A DNA stretch of 64,000 nt from Pseudomonas cedrina subsp. cedrina (lineage in GTDB: Bacteria; Pseudomonadota; Gammaproteobacteria; Pseudomonadales; Pseudomonadaceae). Each line of letters opens with the position of its first letter. Positions within the stretch are counted from its first letter, which is position 1. The stretch covers positions 38,242 through 102,241 of the forward strand of contig NZ_MNPW01000016.1 in assembly GCF_001983175.1 (NCBI RefSeq), read 5' to 3'. Below the pieces are notes generated by a model. That model worked only from the letters and a program-made list of their open reading frames with translations. It searched no databases and was not told the origin of the DNA. The position numbers were made by a program, and so were the translations under genes. Positions 16,634 to 25,156 of this stretch are shown in pieces.

Positions 16634-17285
16634 GGCGCATTACCTTTTCAAGATGGCGGCTGTAGCGGGAAATGGGGTAGCAGATTGCAAAATAGAAGAG
16701 CCCGGTACCCGCGAGCACCAGGAGTGCTTCATTGGAGCGATTGATAAGGATCTGCGAGGCTCTGAGCAGCTCGATATAGCCCACCACACTCACCAGCGCG
16801 GTATCTTTGGTCAGGCCTATCACCGTGCCGATCCAGCCAGGAAACAAGGTGCGCAAGGCAAGAGGCGCGGATACGTGGCGCAGCGTCTGCCAGTAGCTCA
16901 GCCCGAGTGACCGGCTGGCCTTTTTCAATTGGGGCCGGACCGATTGCAAGCCCGAACGGACCAGCTCCGAGGTCAGCATTCCCATGTAGAGACTCAGAAC
17001 GATGACGCCGATGAACAATGGGCTTATCCCGAAACCGGCCATGGCGAAGAGGCTGTTGACCAGGATGAACTGGATGATCAGCGGGATGCTGCGAAGGACA
17101 TTGACGAACGGCGCCAGTGCGAGCCGGGCGACGACTGATTCGTGGCGAAGCCAGCCGACCAGCAGGCCAAGCACGGTGCCAAAAAACGTGGCCAGCAGCG
17201 TGAGTAACAAGGTGTGCCAGATGCCGGTCAGCACAAACGGAATATCGCCCCAGTGCAAACCTGAATACGCCAATTGAAATTGCAT
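16626..17285 (-). CDS. Polar amino-acid ABC transporter, permease 1
   Basis: This 219-residue inner-membrane permease of the HisMQ family has an N-terminal hydrophobic segment at about 20-45 and the EAA loop region (LKKASRSLGLSYWQTLRHVSAPLALR) that docks on the ATPase. It begins 6 bp after the second permease gene, and the whole set is one operon. Its partner permease is encoded at 17292-17954; the two probably form a heterodimer. Confidence 0.92.
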   Translation of the reverse strand: MQFQLAYSGLHWGDIPFVLTGIWHTLLLTLLATFFGTVLGLLVGWLRHESVVARLALAPFVNVLRSIPLIIQFILVNSLFAMAGFGISPLFIGVIVLSLYMGMLTSELVRSGLQSVRPQLKKASRSLGLSYWQTLRHVSAPLALRTLFPGWIGTVIGLTKDTALVSVVGYIELLRASQILINRSNEALLVLAGTGLFYFAICYPISRYSRHLEKVMRHD

Positions 17286-17291
17286 GGTTGT

Positions 17292-17954
17292 CTACCCCTT
17301 GAAAACGCGCCAGAAAGTGAGTCGGGCGCCGCCCTCGATCAGCTTGGACATGAGGTAGTACATCACCGCAGCGATGATGAAGAACTCGAACGTCCTGAAT
17401 GATTCGGACTGCGCAGCCTGCGTTGCACCCGTGAGCTCGCGCAAGCCGATGATCATGCCCAGCGAACTGTTAAGCAGTGCCCAGTTGAGCTGGTTAACGT
17501 ACGGGAAATAGACGATTCTGAACAACTGCGGAAAAACCACATGGGTGTAGGCGGCGAACGACGAAATACCCAGTGATCGCGCGGCCGTGTGTTGTTGTTT
17601 TGGAATGGCCTGCAGCCCTCCGCGAAAGATCTCGGCCAGGTACCCCGCGTTGTTGAATGACAACGCCAACAGCATCGCCGTGTAGCTGGAGAAGTGCAGC
17701 CCCAGCGCACCCAGGCCGAAATAAATCATGTACACCTGAAACAGCGCCGGGGTATTGCGGGCGACTTCAACCCAGGAAGTGGCAAGGGCGTTGCCGAAGC
17801 CTTTTTCGTGTTTGCGCAACAAGGTCAGCGCAAGGGCGATCAATGTGCCGATGACCATCGAAAGTACGGTCAGGACCAGTGTCGTTTTGGCGCCCTCGAT
17901 TAGCTCGGGAAGCTTTTCCCAGACCATGGACCAGTAAAACGTGTATCCAAACAT
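17292..17954 (-). CDS. Polar amino-acid ABC transporter, permease 2
   Basis: The 220-residue HisMQ-family permease has several transmembrane segments and an EAA loop (QHTAARSLGISSFAAYTHVVFPQ). It is placed directly after the binding-protein gene, separated by a 50-bp gap holding a GC hairpin. ATG 17954 is the only good start. Confidence 0.92.
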   Translation of the reverse strand: MFGYTFYWSMVWEKLPELIEGAKTTLVLTVLSMVIGTLIALALTLLRKHEKGFGNALATSWVEVARNTPALFQVYMIYFGLGALGLHFSSYTAMLLALSFNNAGYLAEIFRGGLQAIPKQQHTAARSLGISSFAAYTHVVFPQLFRIVYFPYVNQLNWALLNSSLGMIIGLRELTGATQAAQSESFRTFEFFIIAAVMYYLMSKLIEGGARLTFWRVFKG

Positions 17955-17972
17955 AGCGCAGACTCCGGGCAG

Positions 17973-17994
17973 GAGCGGCCGAAACGGGCCGCTC
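17973..17994 (-). other. Intercistronic hairpin between binding protein and permease
   Basis: GAGCGGCC (17973-17980) pairs with GGCCGCTC (17987-17994), with no T-run. Such hairpins after a binding-protein cistron commonly protect that part of the mRNA, so more binding protein than permease is made. That role is inferred here. Confidence 0.55.
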
Positions 17995-18004
17995 GAAGGG
18001 TGGG

Positions 18005-18835
18005 TTAGTAGTCCACGCCGGCTACCGTGAGCGAAGGCGCCTGGCCTTCACCGAAGTACTGCGCATACAACTCTCTGTAGCGCCCGTTCTTGACCTGGGC
18101 CCAGACAAAGGTCTTCACCCAGTTGAGCATCTGCGTGTCCGACCTTTTCACGGCGATGCCGCACAGGTCGGGAGGCGTAGGCGCGACGCCCTTGATCGCG
18201 AGCGTAGGAAATTGACCGCTCTGAACCAGCGCTGCCGCCGATGCGTTTCCGATGATCACGCCGTCGATCTTGCCTTGGGCCAGTGCCAGGTAGCCTTCCG
18301 CTTCGCTGCCGAAACCCGTGTAGCTGCCGTTCTGGTCATTCCAGCCTTTGCGCAGCACCTGGAGCTCCTGCTCGGTTGTCGTGCCCGTGACACCGCCAAT
18401 GTGGCGGCCTTTCAAATCCTGAAAGCTCTCGATATTGGCGCCTTTGCGGGTGAGCACTACGTTGGTGTAGTTCACGTAGGGCTGGGAAAAGCTCACGCTC
18501 ATGGCGCGCTGGGGAGAGATCGAGGCGGAGGCAATCAGCACGTCGATACGATTGGATACCAGTGCTGGGATGCGCTCGGAGGAGGGCGTCTCGACAATGA
18601 CAGCCTTCGCCCCGAGGGCATGGGCCATGTCCTTGCAGTACTGAACATCGTAGCCATCCGGCTCGTTGGCGCGGTTGCGAAAGCCCGCCGGTGGATAGTC
18701 GAGCTGCACGCCGCACCGCAGGGTTTTGGACGAAATAACCTGGTCCAGGGTCGAGTTGGCAACGGCTGAAGCCATGAAGGTGGTGCCGGCGAGGGCGAGC
18801 AGGAGAGAGGCGCTTACGTGGCGTGCAATGTTCAT
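18005..18835 (-). CDS. Polar amino-acid ABC transporter, substrate-binding protein
   Basis: The 276-residue periplasmic binding protein (SBP_bac_3 family) has a signal peptide ending around ASAVA (residue 25), then the ligand-binding core with LRCGVQLDYPPAGFRN and GYDVQYCKDMAHALGA. I use ATG 18835, which has GGGGA at correct spacing; the frame extends to 18967 but that would run through the operator. It is the first gene of the importer operon, and the operator-like site at 18890-18904 lies 55 bp upstream. The ligand is probably hydroxyproline, from the divergent catabolic genes. Confidence 0.92.
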   Translation of the reverse strand: MNIARHVSASLLLALAGTTFMASAVANSTLDQVISSKTLRCGVQLDYPPAGFRNRANEPDGYDVQYCKDMAHALGAKAVIVETPSSERIPALVSNRIDVLIASASISPQRAMSVSFSQPYVNYTNVVLTRKGANIESFQDLKGRHIGGVTGTTTEQELQVLRKGWNDQNGSYTGFGSEAEGYLALAQGKIDGVIIGNASAAALVQSGQFPTLAIKGVAPTPPDLCGIAVKRSDTQMLNWVKTFVWAQVKNGRYRELYAQYFGEGQAPSLTVAGVDY

Positions 18836-18889
18836 GTGGATCCCCGATCTGGTTGGCATTGTTTTTAGGGGTGAAGTTGAAGTGTAGGT

Positions 18890-18904
18890 TGTATCCAATC
18901 TTCT
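18890..18904. promoter_or_regulatory. Operator-like site, importer promoter
   Basis: TGTATCCAATCTTCT shares its first 12 bases with the fuller sites at 19110 and 25067, but the second half-site (TACA) is degenerate. It lies in the AT-rich 367-bp gap between the importer and the dehydrogenase gene, on the importer side. Confidence 0.55.
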
Positions 18905-19109
18905 AAGTCCAAAAAAATCTACCAAATGTTTATTAGCGGAAAAAGAGCGATAGGGTCTTTTTTTCAAAGCGCGCAGTATAAAAACCTCTATTTATCAAAA
19001 AATAGTTAGATATTTCAGTTGGTTAATGGCTATAAAAAAGATGTTGCAGGCTATGAATTGTTTCAGCGTTTGGCAGACGAGAAGTAGTAGGTTGACAGGC
19101 TATGTTTAG

Positions 19110-19124
19110 TGTATCCAATCTACA
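19110..19124. promoter_or_regulatory. Operator-like site, dehydrogenase/epimerase promoter
   Basis: TGTATCCAATCTACA has inverted half-sites TGTA-N7-TACA, the layout of FadR/GntR-type operators. A TTGACA (19092-19097) lies just upstream, so the site would overlap the core promoter of the plus-strand operon starting at 19203. The local GntR gene (21628-22326) is the natural candidate to bind it. Apart from these two sites, the rest of the 18836-19202 gap shows only AT-rich sequence. Confidence 0.65.
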
Positions 19125-19202
19125 CAAGGCCATTTTGCCGGTCGATCCGACCCTGATCGGATTTCACTGGCGCATCTGTTTCATCTGAGAAGGGTGTGAT
19201 TC

Positions 19203-20453
19203 ATGAGGCACGTCATCATCATAGGCGCCGGTATCGTGGGGCTCGCAACGGCGCATCACCTGCTGAAGGAAGGCGTCAGAGTCACCGTGGTCGACCGCGA
19301 CCCCGAAGGTGACAAGGCGTCGTTCGGCAATGCCGGTGGCATCGCGGTCACTGAAGTGATTCCGGCGTCGGTTCCGGGATTGTTCTGGAAGGTGCCCGGC
19401 TGGTTGCTGGACCCACTGGGGCCCTTGGCGATACGCCCAAGCCATGCGCCCAGGCTGATGCCGTGGCTGCTGCGTTTCGCCAGCGCGGGCAAGCCGTCGG
19501 AGGTCAAGCGCATCGCGGCGGCATTGGCGGTGCTTCACGCCCGGGTCTATGAAGACCTTCTACCACTGCTCGCCGAACATGGCCTGCACGAAGAGCTTCA
19601 GCAATTTGGCGCACTGACGGTTTACGAAAAAGCGGCCGCATTCGACAAGGATGCAGCGCAGTGGGACCTCAAGCGAGCTTGCGGTATTGAGGTGCACGCG
19701 CTGAATGGTAACGAAGTACGCGACATCGAACCGGCGCTCGGTCCGTCAATTACCCGTGGTGTGTTTACGCCGCAGTGGTCGCACGTCAAGGACCCTAAAG
19801 TCCTGGTCGATAAGTTGCGCCAGTCATTGGTAGCCCGAGGCCTTTCTATCCAGGTCGGCGAGGTCTGCGGTATCCATTCGGGCCTGGAGAGCGACACCGT
19901 CTCGGTGAGCCTGAGCGATGGCCGCAGGTTATTGGCCGACAAAGTCGTGGTAGCGGCCGGTGCGTGGTCCGGTCTGCTGGCTCGGTGTGTTGGCGACAAG
20001 GTCTTGCTGGAAAGCGAGCGAGGCTACAACACCACGCTGCCGACGCCGGGTGTCGCCCTGTCCAGGGAAGTCATTTTCGCCGAACGCCATTTCGTCGCCA
20101 CGCCATTGAGCTGTGGCTTGAGAATTGGCGGCGCGGCTGAGTTCGGCGGGCTGCACGCCCCGGCGAATTTCGAGCGTTCGCAGGCCTTGGCCAGGCTGGC
20201 CGGTCTATACCTCCCCGGGCTGCGGACGGAGGGCGGCACGTGCTGGGCCGGACATCGCCCGGCTACCCCTGACAGCTTGCCCGTCATCGGCGTGTCGCCG
20301 CGTAACGCCAACGTAATCTATGCATTTGGCCATGGCCACCTCGGCCTGACGCAGGCTGCGACAACCGGGCGGTTGGTCAGCGACATCGCCCTGGGCAAGC
20401 CGTCTCTGGTCGACCTTGCACCCTATGCAATCAGCCGTTTCAACTCCATCTAA
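19203..20453 (+). CDS. FAD-dependent D-hydroxyproline dehydrogenase (DadA-like)
   Basis: The 416-residue DAO-family flavoenzyme has an N-terminal dinucleotide motif (IIGAGIVGLATAHHLL, GxGxxG) and a C-terminal FAD-binding GHGHLGLTQAATTG. DadA relatives oxidise D-amino acids to imino acids. In hydroxyproline pathways the substrate is cis-4-hydroxy-D-proline, giving pyrroline-4-hydroxy-2-carboxylate. The adjacent epimerase supplies that substrate, which is the main reason for this assignment over D-alanine dehydrogenase. It is cotranscribed with the epimerase (12-bp gap) behind the operator at 19110. Confidence 0.85.
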   Translation: MRHVIIIGAGIVGLATAHHLLKEGVRVTVVDRDPEGDKASFGNAGGIAVTEVIPASVPGLFWKVPGWLLDPLGPLAIRPSHAPRLMPWLLRFASAGKPSEVKRIAAALAVLHARVYEDLLPLLAEHGLHEELQQFGALTVYEKAAAFDKDAAQWDLKRACGIEVHALNGNEVRDIEPALGPSITRGVFTPQWSHVKDPKVLVDKLRQSLVARGLSIQVGEVCGIHSGLESDTVSVSLSDGRRLLADKVVVAAGAWSGLLARCVGDKVLLESERGYNTTLPTPGVALSREVIFAERHFVATPLSCGLRIGGAAEFGGLHAPANFERSQALARLAGLYLPGLRTEGGTCWAGHRPATPDSLPVIGVSPRNANVIYAFGHGHLGLTQAATTGRLVSDIALGKPSLVDLAPYAISRFNSI

Positions 20454-20465
20454 AAGGAAGTGCCT

Positions 20466-21467
20466 ATGTCTCGTCATACGTTCTTTTGCATCGATGCCCA
20501 CACCTGCGGTAATCCCGTGCGCGTTATTACTGCCGGAGGACCTTTGTTGCCCAATGTCTCGATGGCTGAGAAACGCCTGATTTTCCAGCGTGAACATGAT
20601 TGGGTGCGGCAGGCCTTGATGTTCGAGCCCCGGGGTCACGATGTGATGTCAGGCAGCATTTTGTATCCGTCGTCGCGTGAAGATTGCGACATCGGCGTGT
20701 TGTTCATCGAGGTCAGTGGTTGCCTGCCCATGTGCGGTCACGGCACCATCGGTACGGTGACGGCGGCGCTGGAAGCAGGCCTGGTGAGGCCGAAAATCGA
20801 AGGCACGTTGGCAATCGAGGCGCCGGCGGGGCGTGTCGCAATCGACTATGTAAGGAATGGTGAAACGGTAGAGCAGGTTCGCCTCTATAACGTTGCCAGC
20901 TACCTGCACGCTGCCGACGTTGAGCTTGAGGTGCCGACCCTGGGTCAATTGAACGTCGACTTGGCCTACGGTGGGAATTTCTACGTCATCATCGAGCCGC
21001 AGGTAGGTTGGGCGGGCCTGGATTCAATGACCGTCAGCGACATCGTCAGGCTGAGCCCGCTGGTGCGCCAGGCGGCGCAGGCGCTGCTGTCGCCGGTGCA
21101 TCCGCTGGACAGCCGTATTCAGGGTGTCAGCCATGTGATGTGGTGCGACAAACCCAGAAACCCGCGCGCCCATGCGCGCAACGCGGTGTTTTATGGCGAC
21201 AAGGCCATTGATCGTTCGCCGTGCGGCACCGGTTCGTCGGCGCGCATGGCGCAGTTGGTCGCGCGCAACCGCTTGAAGGTGGGCGATGAGTTTGTCCACG
21301 AGAGCATCATCGGCACGCTGTTTGACTGTCGGGTCGAGTCAGCGACAGAAGTTGGTGCTTTCCCGGGCATCATGCCGAGCGTCGCGGGTTGGGCTCAGGT
21401 CATCGGCCATAACACGATCTTTGTGGATGAGCGTGATCCGTTGGCGCATGGGTTTCAACTGGGTTGA
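20466..21467 (+). CDS. lhpA: 4-hydroxyproline 2-epimerase (proline racemase family)
   Basis: This cofactor-independent epimerase converts trans-4-hydroxy-L-proline to cis-4-hydroxy-D-proline using two cysteines as acid and base. Both are present: Cys90 in LPMCGHGTIG and Cys253 in RSPCGTGSSARMA. It has 333 residues. ATG 20466 is preceded by AAGGAAG at proper spacing; the GTG at 20460 would bury that element. Two catalytic cysteines argue for a racemase/epimerase rather than the Ser/Thr-containing hydroxyproline dehydratases. The neighbouring dehydrogenase, deaminase and semialdehyde dehydrogenase complete the pathway to 2-oxoglutarate. Confidence 0.88.
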   Translation: MSRHTFFCIDAHTCGNPVRVITAGGPLLPNVSMAEKRLIFQREHDWVRQALMFEPRGHDVMSGSILYPSSREDCDIGVLFIEVSGCLPMCGHGTIGTVTAALEAGLVRPKIEGTLAIEAPAGRVAIDYVRNGETVEQVRLYNVASYLHAADVELEVPTLGQLNVDLAYGGNFYVIIEPQVGWAGLDSMTVSDIVRLSPLVRQAAQALLSPVHPLDSRIQGVSHVMWCDKPRNPRAHARNAVFYGDKAIDRSPCGTGSSARMAQLVARNRLKVGDEFVHESIIGTLFDCRVESATEVGAFPGIMPSVAGWAQVIGHNTIFVDERDPLAHGFQLG

Positions 21468-21472
21468 AGCCT

Positions 21473-21605
21473 GTAGTGAGCGGGCTTGCCCCGCGCTGGG
21501 CCGCGAAGCGGCCCCAATCGGGACGCTGCGGTGCGTCATTTGAAGTTGAGGCGACTGATTTTGGGGCGGCTTCGCCACCCGGCGCGGGACAAGCCCGCTC
21601 ACTAC
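21473..21605. repeat. REPIN, family B
   Basis: Inverted GTAGTGAGCGGGCTTG... arms with inner GCGAAGCGGCCCC/GGGGCGGCTTCGC palindromes bracket a variable centre. This is the first of six copies of this family in the window. It lies between the epimerase stop and the convergent GntR gene. Confidence 0.92.
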
Positions 21606-21627
21606 AAGCTTCTGTTCCCGCTTGCGT

Positions 21628-22326
21628 TCAAGCCTGGATTTCTTTGTCGCATTTTTTCTTGAGCAGGGTGACCAGGTCGGCGCCGGCGCGCTGAATGTGC
21701 TTGCGCAGGAACTGGACTGCTTTTTTCACATCGCCGCTCTCACACAGTTTGAGCAGCTCACGGTGGTCGACTTCGGCTTCTTTTTTTCCGGCCGTCAGCA
21801 ACAGCTGCAAACGGATGTAACGATCCGTTTGAATGTTGATGCCTTGAACGATAGCCAGCGTTTGCACACGGTCAGCCGCAGCGTACAGGCTTTCATGAAA
21901 CAGCCAGTTGAGCTTGCCCCATTGCGCAATGTCATCGTCCAGGTAGGCGGCTTCGAGTTGCGGCAGCAGTTGTTTGGTAGCTGCGAAGTGTGCATCCGTC
22001 ATGTTCGGCAGGGAGCGTTCCAGCAGCTCCGGTTCCAGCAATGCGCGCAGATCAAACAGCTCCGCGATCTGCTCCAGGGGAATGGACTTGACCACCGATC
22101 CTTTATGAATCTGCGTCGTGATCAGGCCGGAGGCTTCCAGTTCCTTGAACGCTTCGCGCACCGGCATGCGGCTGACGCCGTACTCGGTTGCTATCGTTTC
22201 CTGGATCAGCGACTCACCTTCCTTGAACTCTCCGTTGAGAATCCGCTCACGCAAGGATTCCGCCAGGGTTTCGGGCAAGCTTTGACGTTTGATGCGCAGG
22301 TTGGGCGCAGGCTGTTTTTTAGACAT
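21628..22326 (-). CDS. GntR-family regulator (FCD domain)
   Basis: The 232-residue protein has a winged helix at about 18-85 (ESLRERILNGEFKEGESL, YGVSRMPVREAFKELEASGL) and an FCD effector domain at about 95-220, with FDLRALLEPELLERS. Members of this subfamily respond to organic or amino acids. Its position inside the hydroxyproline island, like HypR of rhizobia, makes it the likely local regulator through the TGTATCCAATC sites. Its own promoter lacks that word. It may be transcribed from its own promoter or after the semialdehyde dehydrogenase gene (126-bp gap). Confidence 0.9.
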   Translation of the reverse strand: MSKKQPAPNLRIKRQSLPETLAESLRERILNGEFKEGESLIQETIATEYGVSRMPVREAFKELEASGLITTQIHKGSVVKSIPLEQIAELFDLRALLEPELLERSLPNMTDAHFAATKQLLPQLEAAYLDDDIAQWGKLNWLFHESLYAAADRVQTLAIVQGINIQTDRYIRLQLLLTAGKKEAEVDHRELLKLCESGDVKKAVQFLRKHIQRAGADLVTLLKKKCDKEIQA

Positions 22327-22452
22327 TCTTCAACTACTGACAGGTGAATGGATCCAGGATTCGTGATCCTTATCGGTCGATCATAACCCAGGCGCACCGA
22401 TGTAGGACCCTTCCAGTAGCTGCGCGCGAAACATTTCAACCCCGATGCTCAG

Positions 22453-24027
22453 TCAGGGTTCAGTCCGGGCGTCCACTCGGCGGCTGATGCCGAATGGGTT
22501 GGCGTCCTGGAGTATTGGGGGCAACAACGTCTCGGGGAAATCCTGGTAAGACACCGGTCGCAAAAAACGATTGATTGCCAGGCTGCCCACCGAGGTGGTG
22601 CGAGGGTCTGACGTGGCCGGGAAAGGGCCGCCATGCACCATGGCGTGACACACCTCCACGCCGGTACCAAAACCATTGAGCAGAATGCGGCCAGCCTTTT
22701 TCTCCAGGGTCGGCACCAGCGTACCGAGGAGGGGGTAATCGTCGGCACTCGCGTGAACCGCAATCGTCAGCTGCCCCTCCAACGCTTCAATCACCTGCAG
22801 CAATGTGTCTGCATCAGGGCAGCGAACAATCAGGGACGAGGCGCCAAACACTTCGTGGCGCAGTGCGGTGTGTGCCAGGAACGCATGCGCACGGGTAGCG
22901 AACAGCGCGGCCTGCCCTTGAAGACACTCACCCGGTCGGCCTCGGCCAAGTAGCTCAACACCAGACTGCGCCCGCAGTTTTTCGACACCCTCGCAAAAGC
23001 CTTCGTAGATCCCGCGCGTCAGCATGGTTGCAGCAGGTACTGCACTCAGGGCAGTGATTGCCGCCTGCTCGAAGGCGGCGAGTGGCGGACCTTCGATCGC
23101 CAGGATCAATCCCGGGTTTGTACAGAACTGGCCTGCGCCCACGGTGAGCGAGGCGATAAAGGTGTCAGCGATAAGCGCGCTACGCTCGGCCAGCGCATGG
23201 GGCAGCAGTACGACGGGGTTGATCGCGCTCATCTCCGCGTAGACCGGGATAGGCTCCCTGCGTGCCGCCGCGATATTCATCAAGGTGACGCCTGCGTGTT
23301 GCGAGCCTGTGAAACCGACAGCCTTGATTCGGTGGTCGGCAACCAATGCCTGGCTGATGCTGTGCTGCGAATCGAATATCAGGGAAAACACACCCTCTGC
23401 AAGATTGCATTCGCGTACCGATCGTTGAATCGCCTGGCCCACCAGCTCAGAGGTGCCTGGATGCGCCGAATGCGCCTTGACGATCACGGGGCAGCCGGCG
23501 GCCAGTGCGGACACGGTATCGCCCCCTGCAACCGAAAATGCCAGCGGGAAGTTGGAGGCGCCGAATACGGCAACCGGGCCAATGCCAATATTGCGCAGGC
23601 GGATATCCGCGCGAGGCAGTGGCGTGCGTTCAGGGCGTGCCGGATCGATACGCACGTCGAGAAAACTGCCCTCGCGCACGACTGATGCGAACAGCGCAAG
23701 CTGGTTGACCGTGCGTGCCCGCTCGCCTTCGAGTCGCTCACGCGTCAACCCGGTTTCGGCCATGCAGCGCTCGACCAATGCATCACCCAGCGCGAGGATA
23801 TTACGGGCGACGGTTTCCAGGAAAACCGCTCGGTGCTCTGGCAACGTTTCGCGGTAAGTATCGAAAGCCGCCTGCGCCAAGGCACAAGCATTTTCGAGAT
23901 CGTCTGGCGTGGCGCCACCGAAAGCCGGCGCCAACGTTTCACCTGTAACGGCGTTGATCCCATGGATCTGCCCGTTTTTACCGCGAACTGTCGTCTGGCC
24001 GATCAGCATTTCACCGGAAATGGACAT
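22453..24027 (-). CDS. 2,5-dioxovalerate (alpha-ketoglutarate semialdehyde) dehydrogenase
   Basis: The 524-residue aldehyde dehydrogenase oxidises 2-oxoglutarate semialdehyde to 2-oxoglutarate with NAD(P)+. Catalytic Cys is in GAGQFCTNPGL and Glu in YAEMSAINP; the cofactor region has FGASNFPLAFSVAGGDT. The length and the N-terminal extension fit the KGSADH class. ATG 24027 is used, with GAGGC upstream. It follows the deaminase gene by 84 bp, with a GC hairpin between, and catalyses the last step of hydroxyproline breakdown. Confidence 0.9.
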   Translation of the reverse strand: MSISGEMLIGQTTVRGKNGQIHGINAVTGETLAPAFGGATPDDLENACALAQAAFDTYRETLPEHRAVFLETVARNILALGDALVERCMAETGLTRERLEGERARTVNQLALFASVVREGSFLDVRIDPARPERTPLPRADIRLRNIGIGPVAVFGASNFPLAFSVAGGDTVSALAAGCPVIVKAHSAHPGTSELVGQAIQRSVRECNLAEGVFSLIFDSQHSISQALVADHRIKAVGFTGSQHAGVTLMNIAAARREPIPVYAEMSAINPVVLLPHALAERSALIADTFIASLTVGAGQFCTNPGLILAIEGPPLAAFEQAAITALSAVPAATMLTRGIYEGFCEGVEKLRAQSGVELLGRGRPGECLQGQAALFATRAHAFLAHTALRHEVFGASSLIVRCPDADTLLQVIEALEGQLTIAVHASADDYPLLGTLVPTLEKKAGRILLNGFGTGVEVCHAMVHGGPFPATSDPRTTSVGSLAINRFLRPVSYQDFPETLLPPILQDANPFGISRRVDARTEP

Positions 24028-24076
24028 AGCAAGCCTCGCTCGATGCAAATGAGAGTGTGGGTCTCTGTTTAGGGAG

Positions 24077-24105
24077 CGGGCCCCTGGCCAAGGCGCAGGG
24101 GCCCG
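24077..24105 (-). other. Intercistronic GC hairpin
   Basis: CGGGCCCCTG (24077-24086) pairs with CAGGGGCCCG (24096-24105), with no T-run. It lies between the deaminase and semialdehyde dehydrogenase genes and may tune their relative expression. Confidence 0.55.
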
Positions 24106-24111
24106 TGGGGG

Positions 24112-25008
24112 TTACCCGCGAACAGCGAGTATGTCGATAGCTTTCTGCACGGTGCTGATCACGTACTCGCGCTCCTGGCCGACCAGCGCCAGGCGTGGCG
24201 CGCGTGTCCACTCCGGAGCGCCGTAAACCAGGTGCTCGGCCAGTTTTATGTATTGCACCAGCTTGACGTGTACATCCAGATGAAAGGACGGCGTGAGGAT
24301 GTGGTACAGCTCGCGGGCTTCACTGAAGCGTTGCTGGGCGCACAGATCAAAGAGCTTCACGCACTGCGCCGGCCACACGTTGGTCATGCCCGATACCCAA
24401 CCGGTAACGCCCAGCGCGCTGCTTTCGACGATCAGGTCGTCGACCCCGCAAAAGATACTGAAGCGATCACCAAAGGCCACGTACATGTCGGTCACACGCC
24501 GAATGTCTCCGGTTTCTTCCTTGACGCAGACAATCTCGGGAGTATCCACCAGATCCGCCAGGATCGCCGGGGTGCAGTCGACCCCATAGGCGATCGGATT
24601 GTTGTAGATCATGATGGGCAGGTCGGTGGCACTGGCGATGCCCTTGTACCACTCCACCGTTTCACGGTGGTCGGTCTTGTAGCCCAGGCTGGGGAAAACC
24701 ATCAGGCCTTGTGCACCAAAGCTCTTGTAGAGCGCTGCATGTTTCTTCGCGGTGTGCAGGGTGATTTCGGCAAGCCCGCACAGCACGGGCACGCGGCCGG
24801 CGGCGACTTCGACCGCCGCGCGAATAACCGACTCACGCTCCGGCAGGCTCATGGACGCATTCTCGCCCAGCATCGGCAGGACGATAACGCCGGAAACGCC
24901 GCTATTGATCAGGCGATCAATGCTGGCTCGGGTGGCCACCAAATCGACTTCGCCAGCCTCGGTCAGCTTGGTGGTGACTGCGGGAAAAACGCCTTTCCAG
25001 ATTGCCAT
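24112..25008 (-). CDS. Pyrroline-4-hydroxy-2-carboxylate deaminase (DHDPS family)
   Basis: The 298-residue class I aldolase-fold enzyme would convert pyrroline-4-hydroxy-2-carboxylate to 2-oxoglutarate semialdehyde and ammonia. The Schiff-base Lys is in IVCVKEETGD and the catalytic Tyr in IMIYNNPIAYG; LPMLGENASMSLPER is the family nucleotide-loop equivalent. Alone it could be any DHDPS relative; the pathway context decides. ATG 25008 has AAAGGT upstream. The leader contains AACAAAAAAGG, a possible Hfq/Crc CA motif next to the Shine-Dalgarno. It is the first gene of the minus-strand catabolic operon. Confidence 0.87.
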   Translation of the reverse strand: MAIWKGVFPAVTTKLTEAGEVDLVATRASIDRLINSGVSGVIVLPMLGENASMSLPERESVIRAAVEVAAGRVPVLCGLAEITLHTAKKHAALYKSFGAQGLMVFPSLGYKTDHRETVEWYKGIASATDLPIMIYNNPIAYGVDCTPAILADLVDTPEIVCVKEETGDIRRVTDMYVAFGDRFSIFCGVDDLIVESSALGVTGWVSGMTNVWPAQCVKLFDLCAQQRFSEARELYHILTPSFHLDVHVKLVQYIKLAEHLVYGAPEWTRAPRLALVGQEREYVISTVQKAIDILAVRG

Positions 25009-25066
25009 TTCAACTACCTTTTTTGTTGTGGTTTGGGTGTGGTGAAACTGTTGTGTAATTGTCAAC

Positions 25067-25081
25067 TGTATCCAATCTACA
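25067..25081. promoter_or_regulatory. Operator-like site, deaminase promoter
   Basis: TGTATCCAATCTACA is identical over 15 bp to the site at 19110-19124. On the minus strand it is directly followed by TTGACA, 58 bp upstream of the deaminase ATG. Confidence 0.68.
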
Positions 25082-25156
25082 ATTGCGCAGTTTGGCCTGT
25101 CCATCTAAGGCGTGTTTTATTTATGGCAAAAGAATTCAGTGGAGGGCGACGACGAA

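Noticed and set aside
17941..17956. TGTATCCAAAC at the start of an ABC permease gene as another hydroxyproline operator
   Set aside because: It is inside an operon, overlaps the start codon region, and matches only nine bases of the core without the second half-site.
19033..19050. Sigma-54 promoter (TGGC...TTGC) before the dehydrogenase gene
   Set aside because: GG and GC are 16 bases apart instead of 10, so the spacing is wrong.
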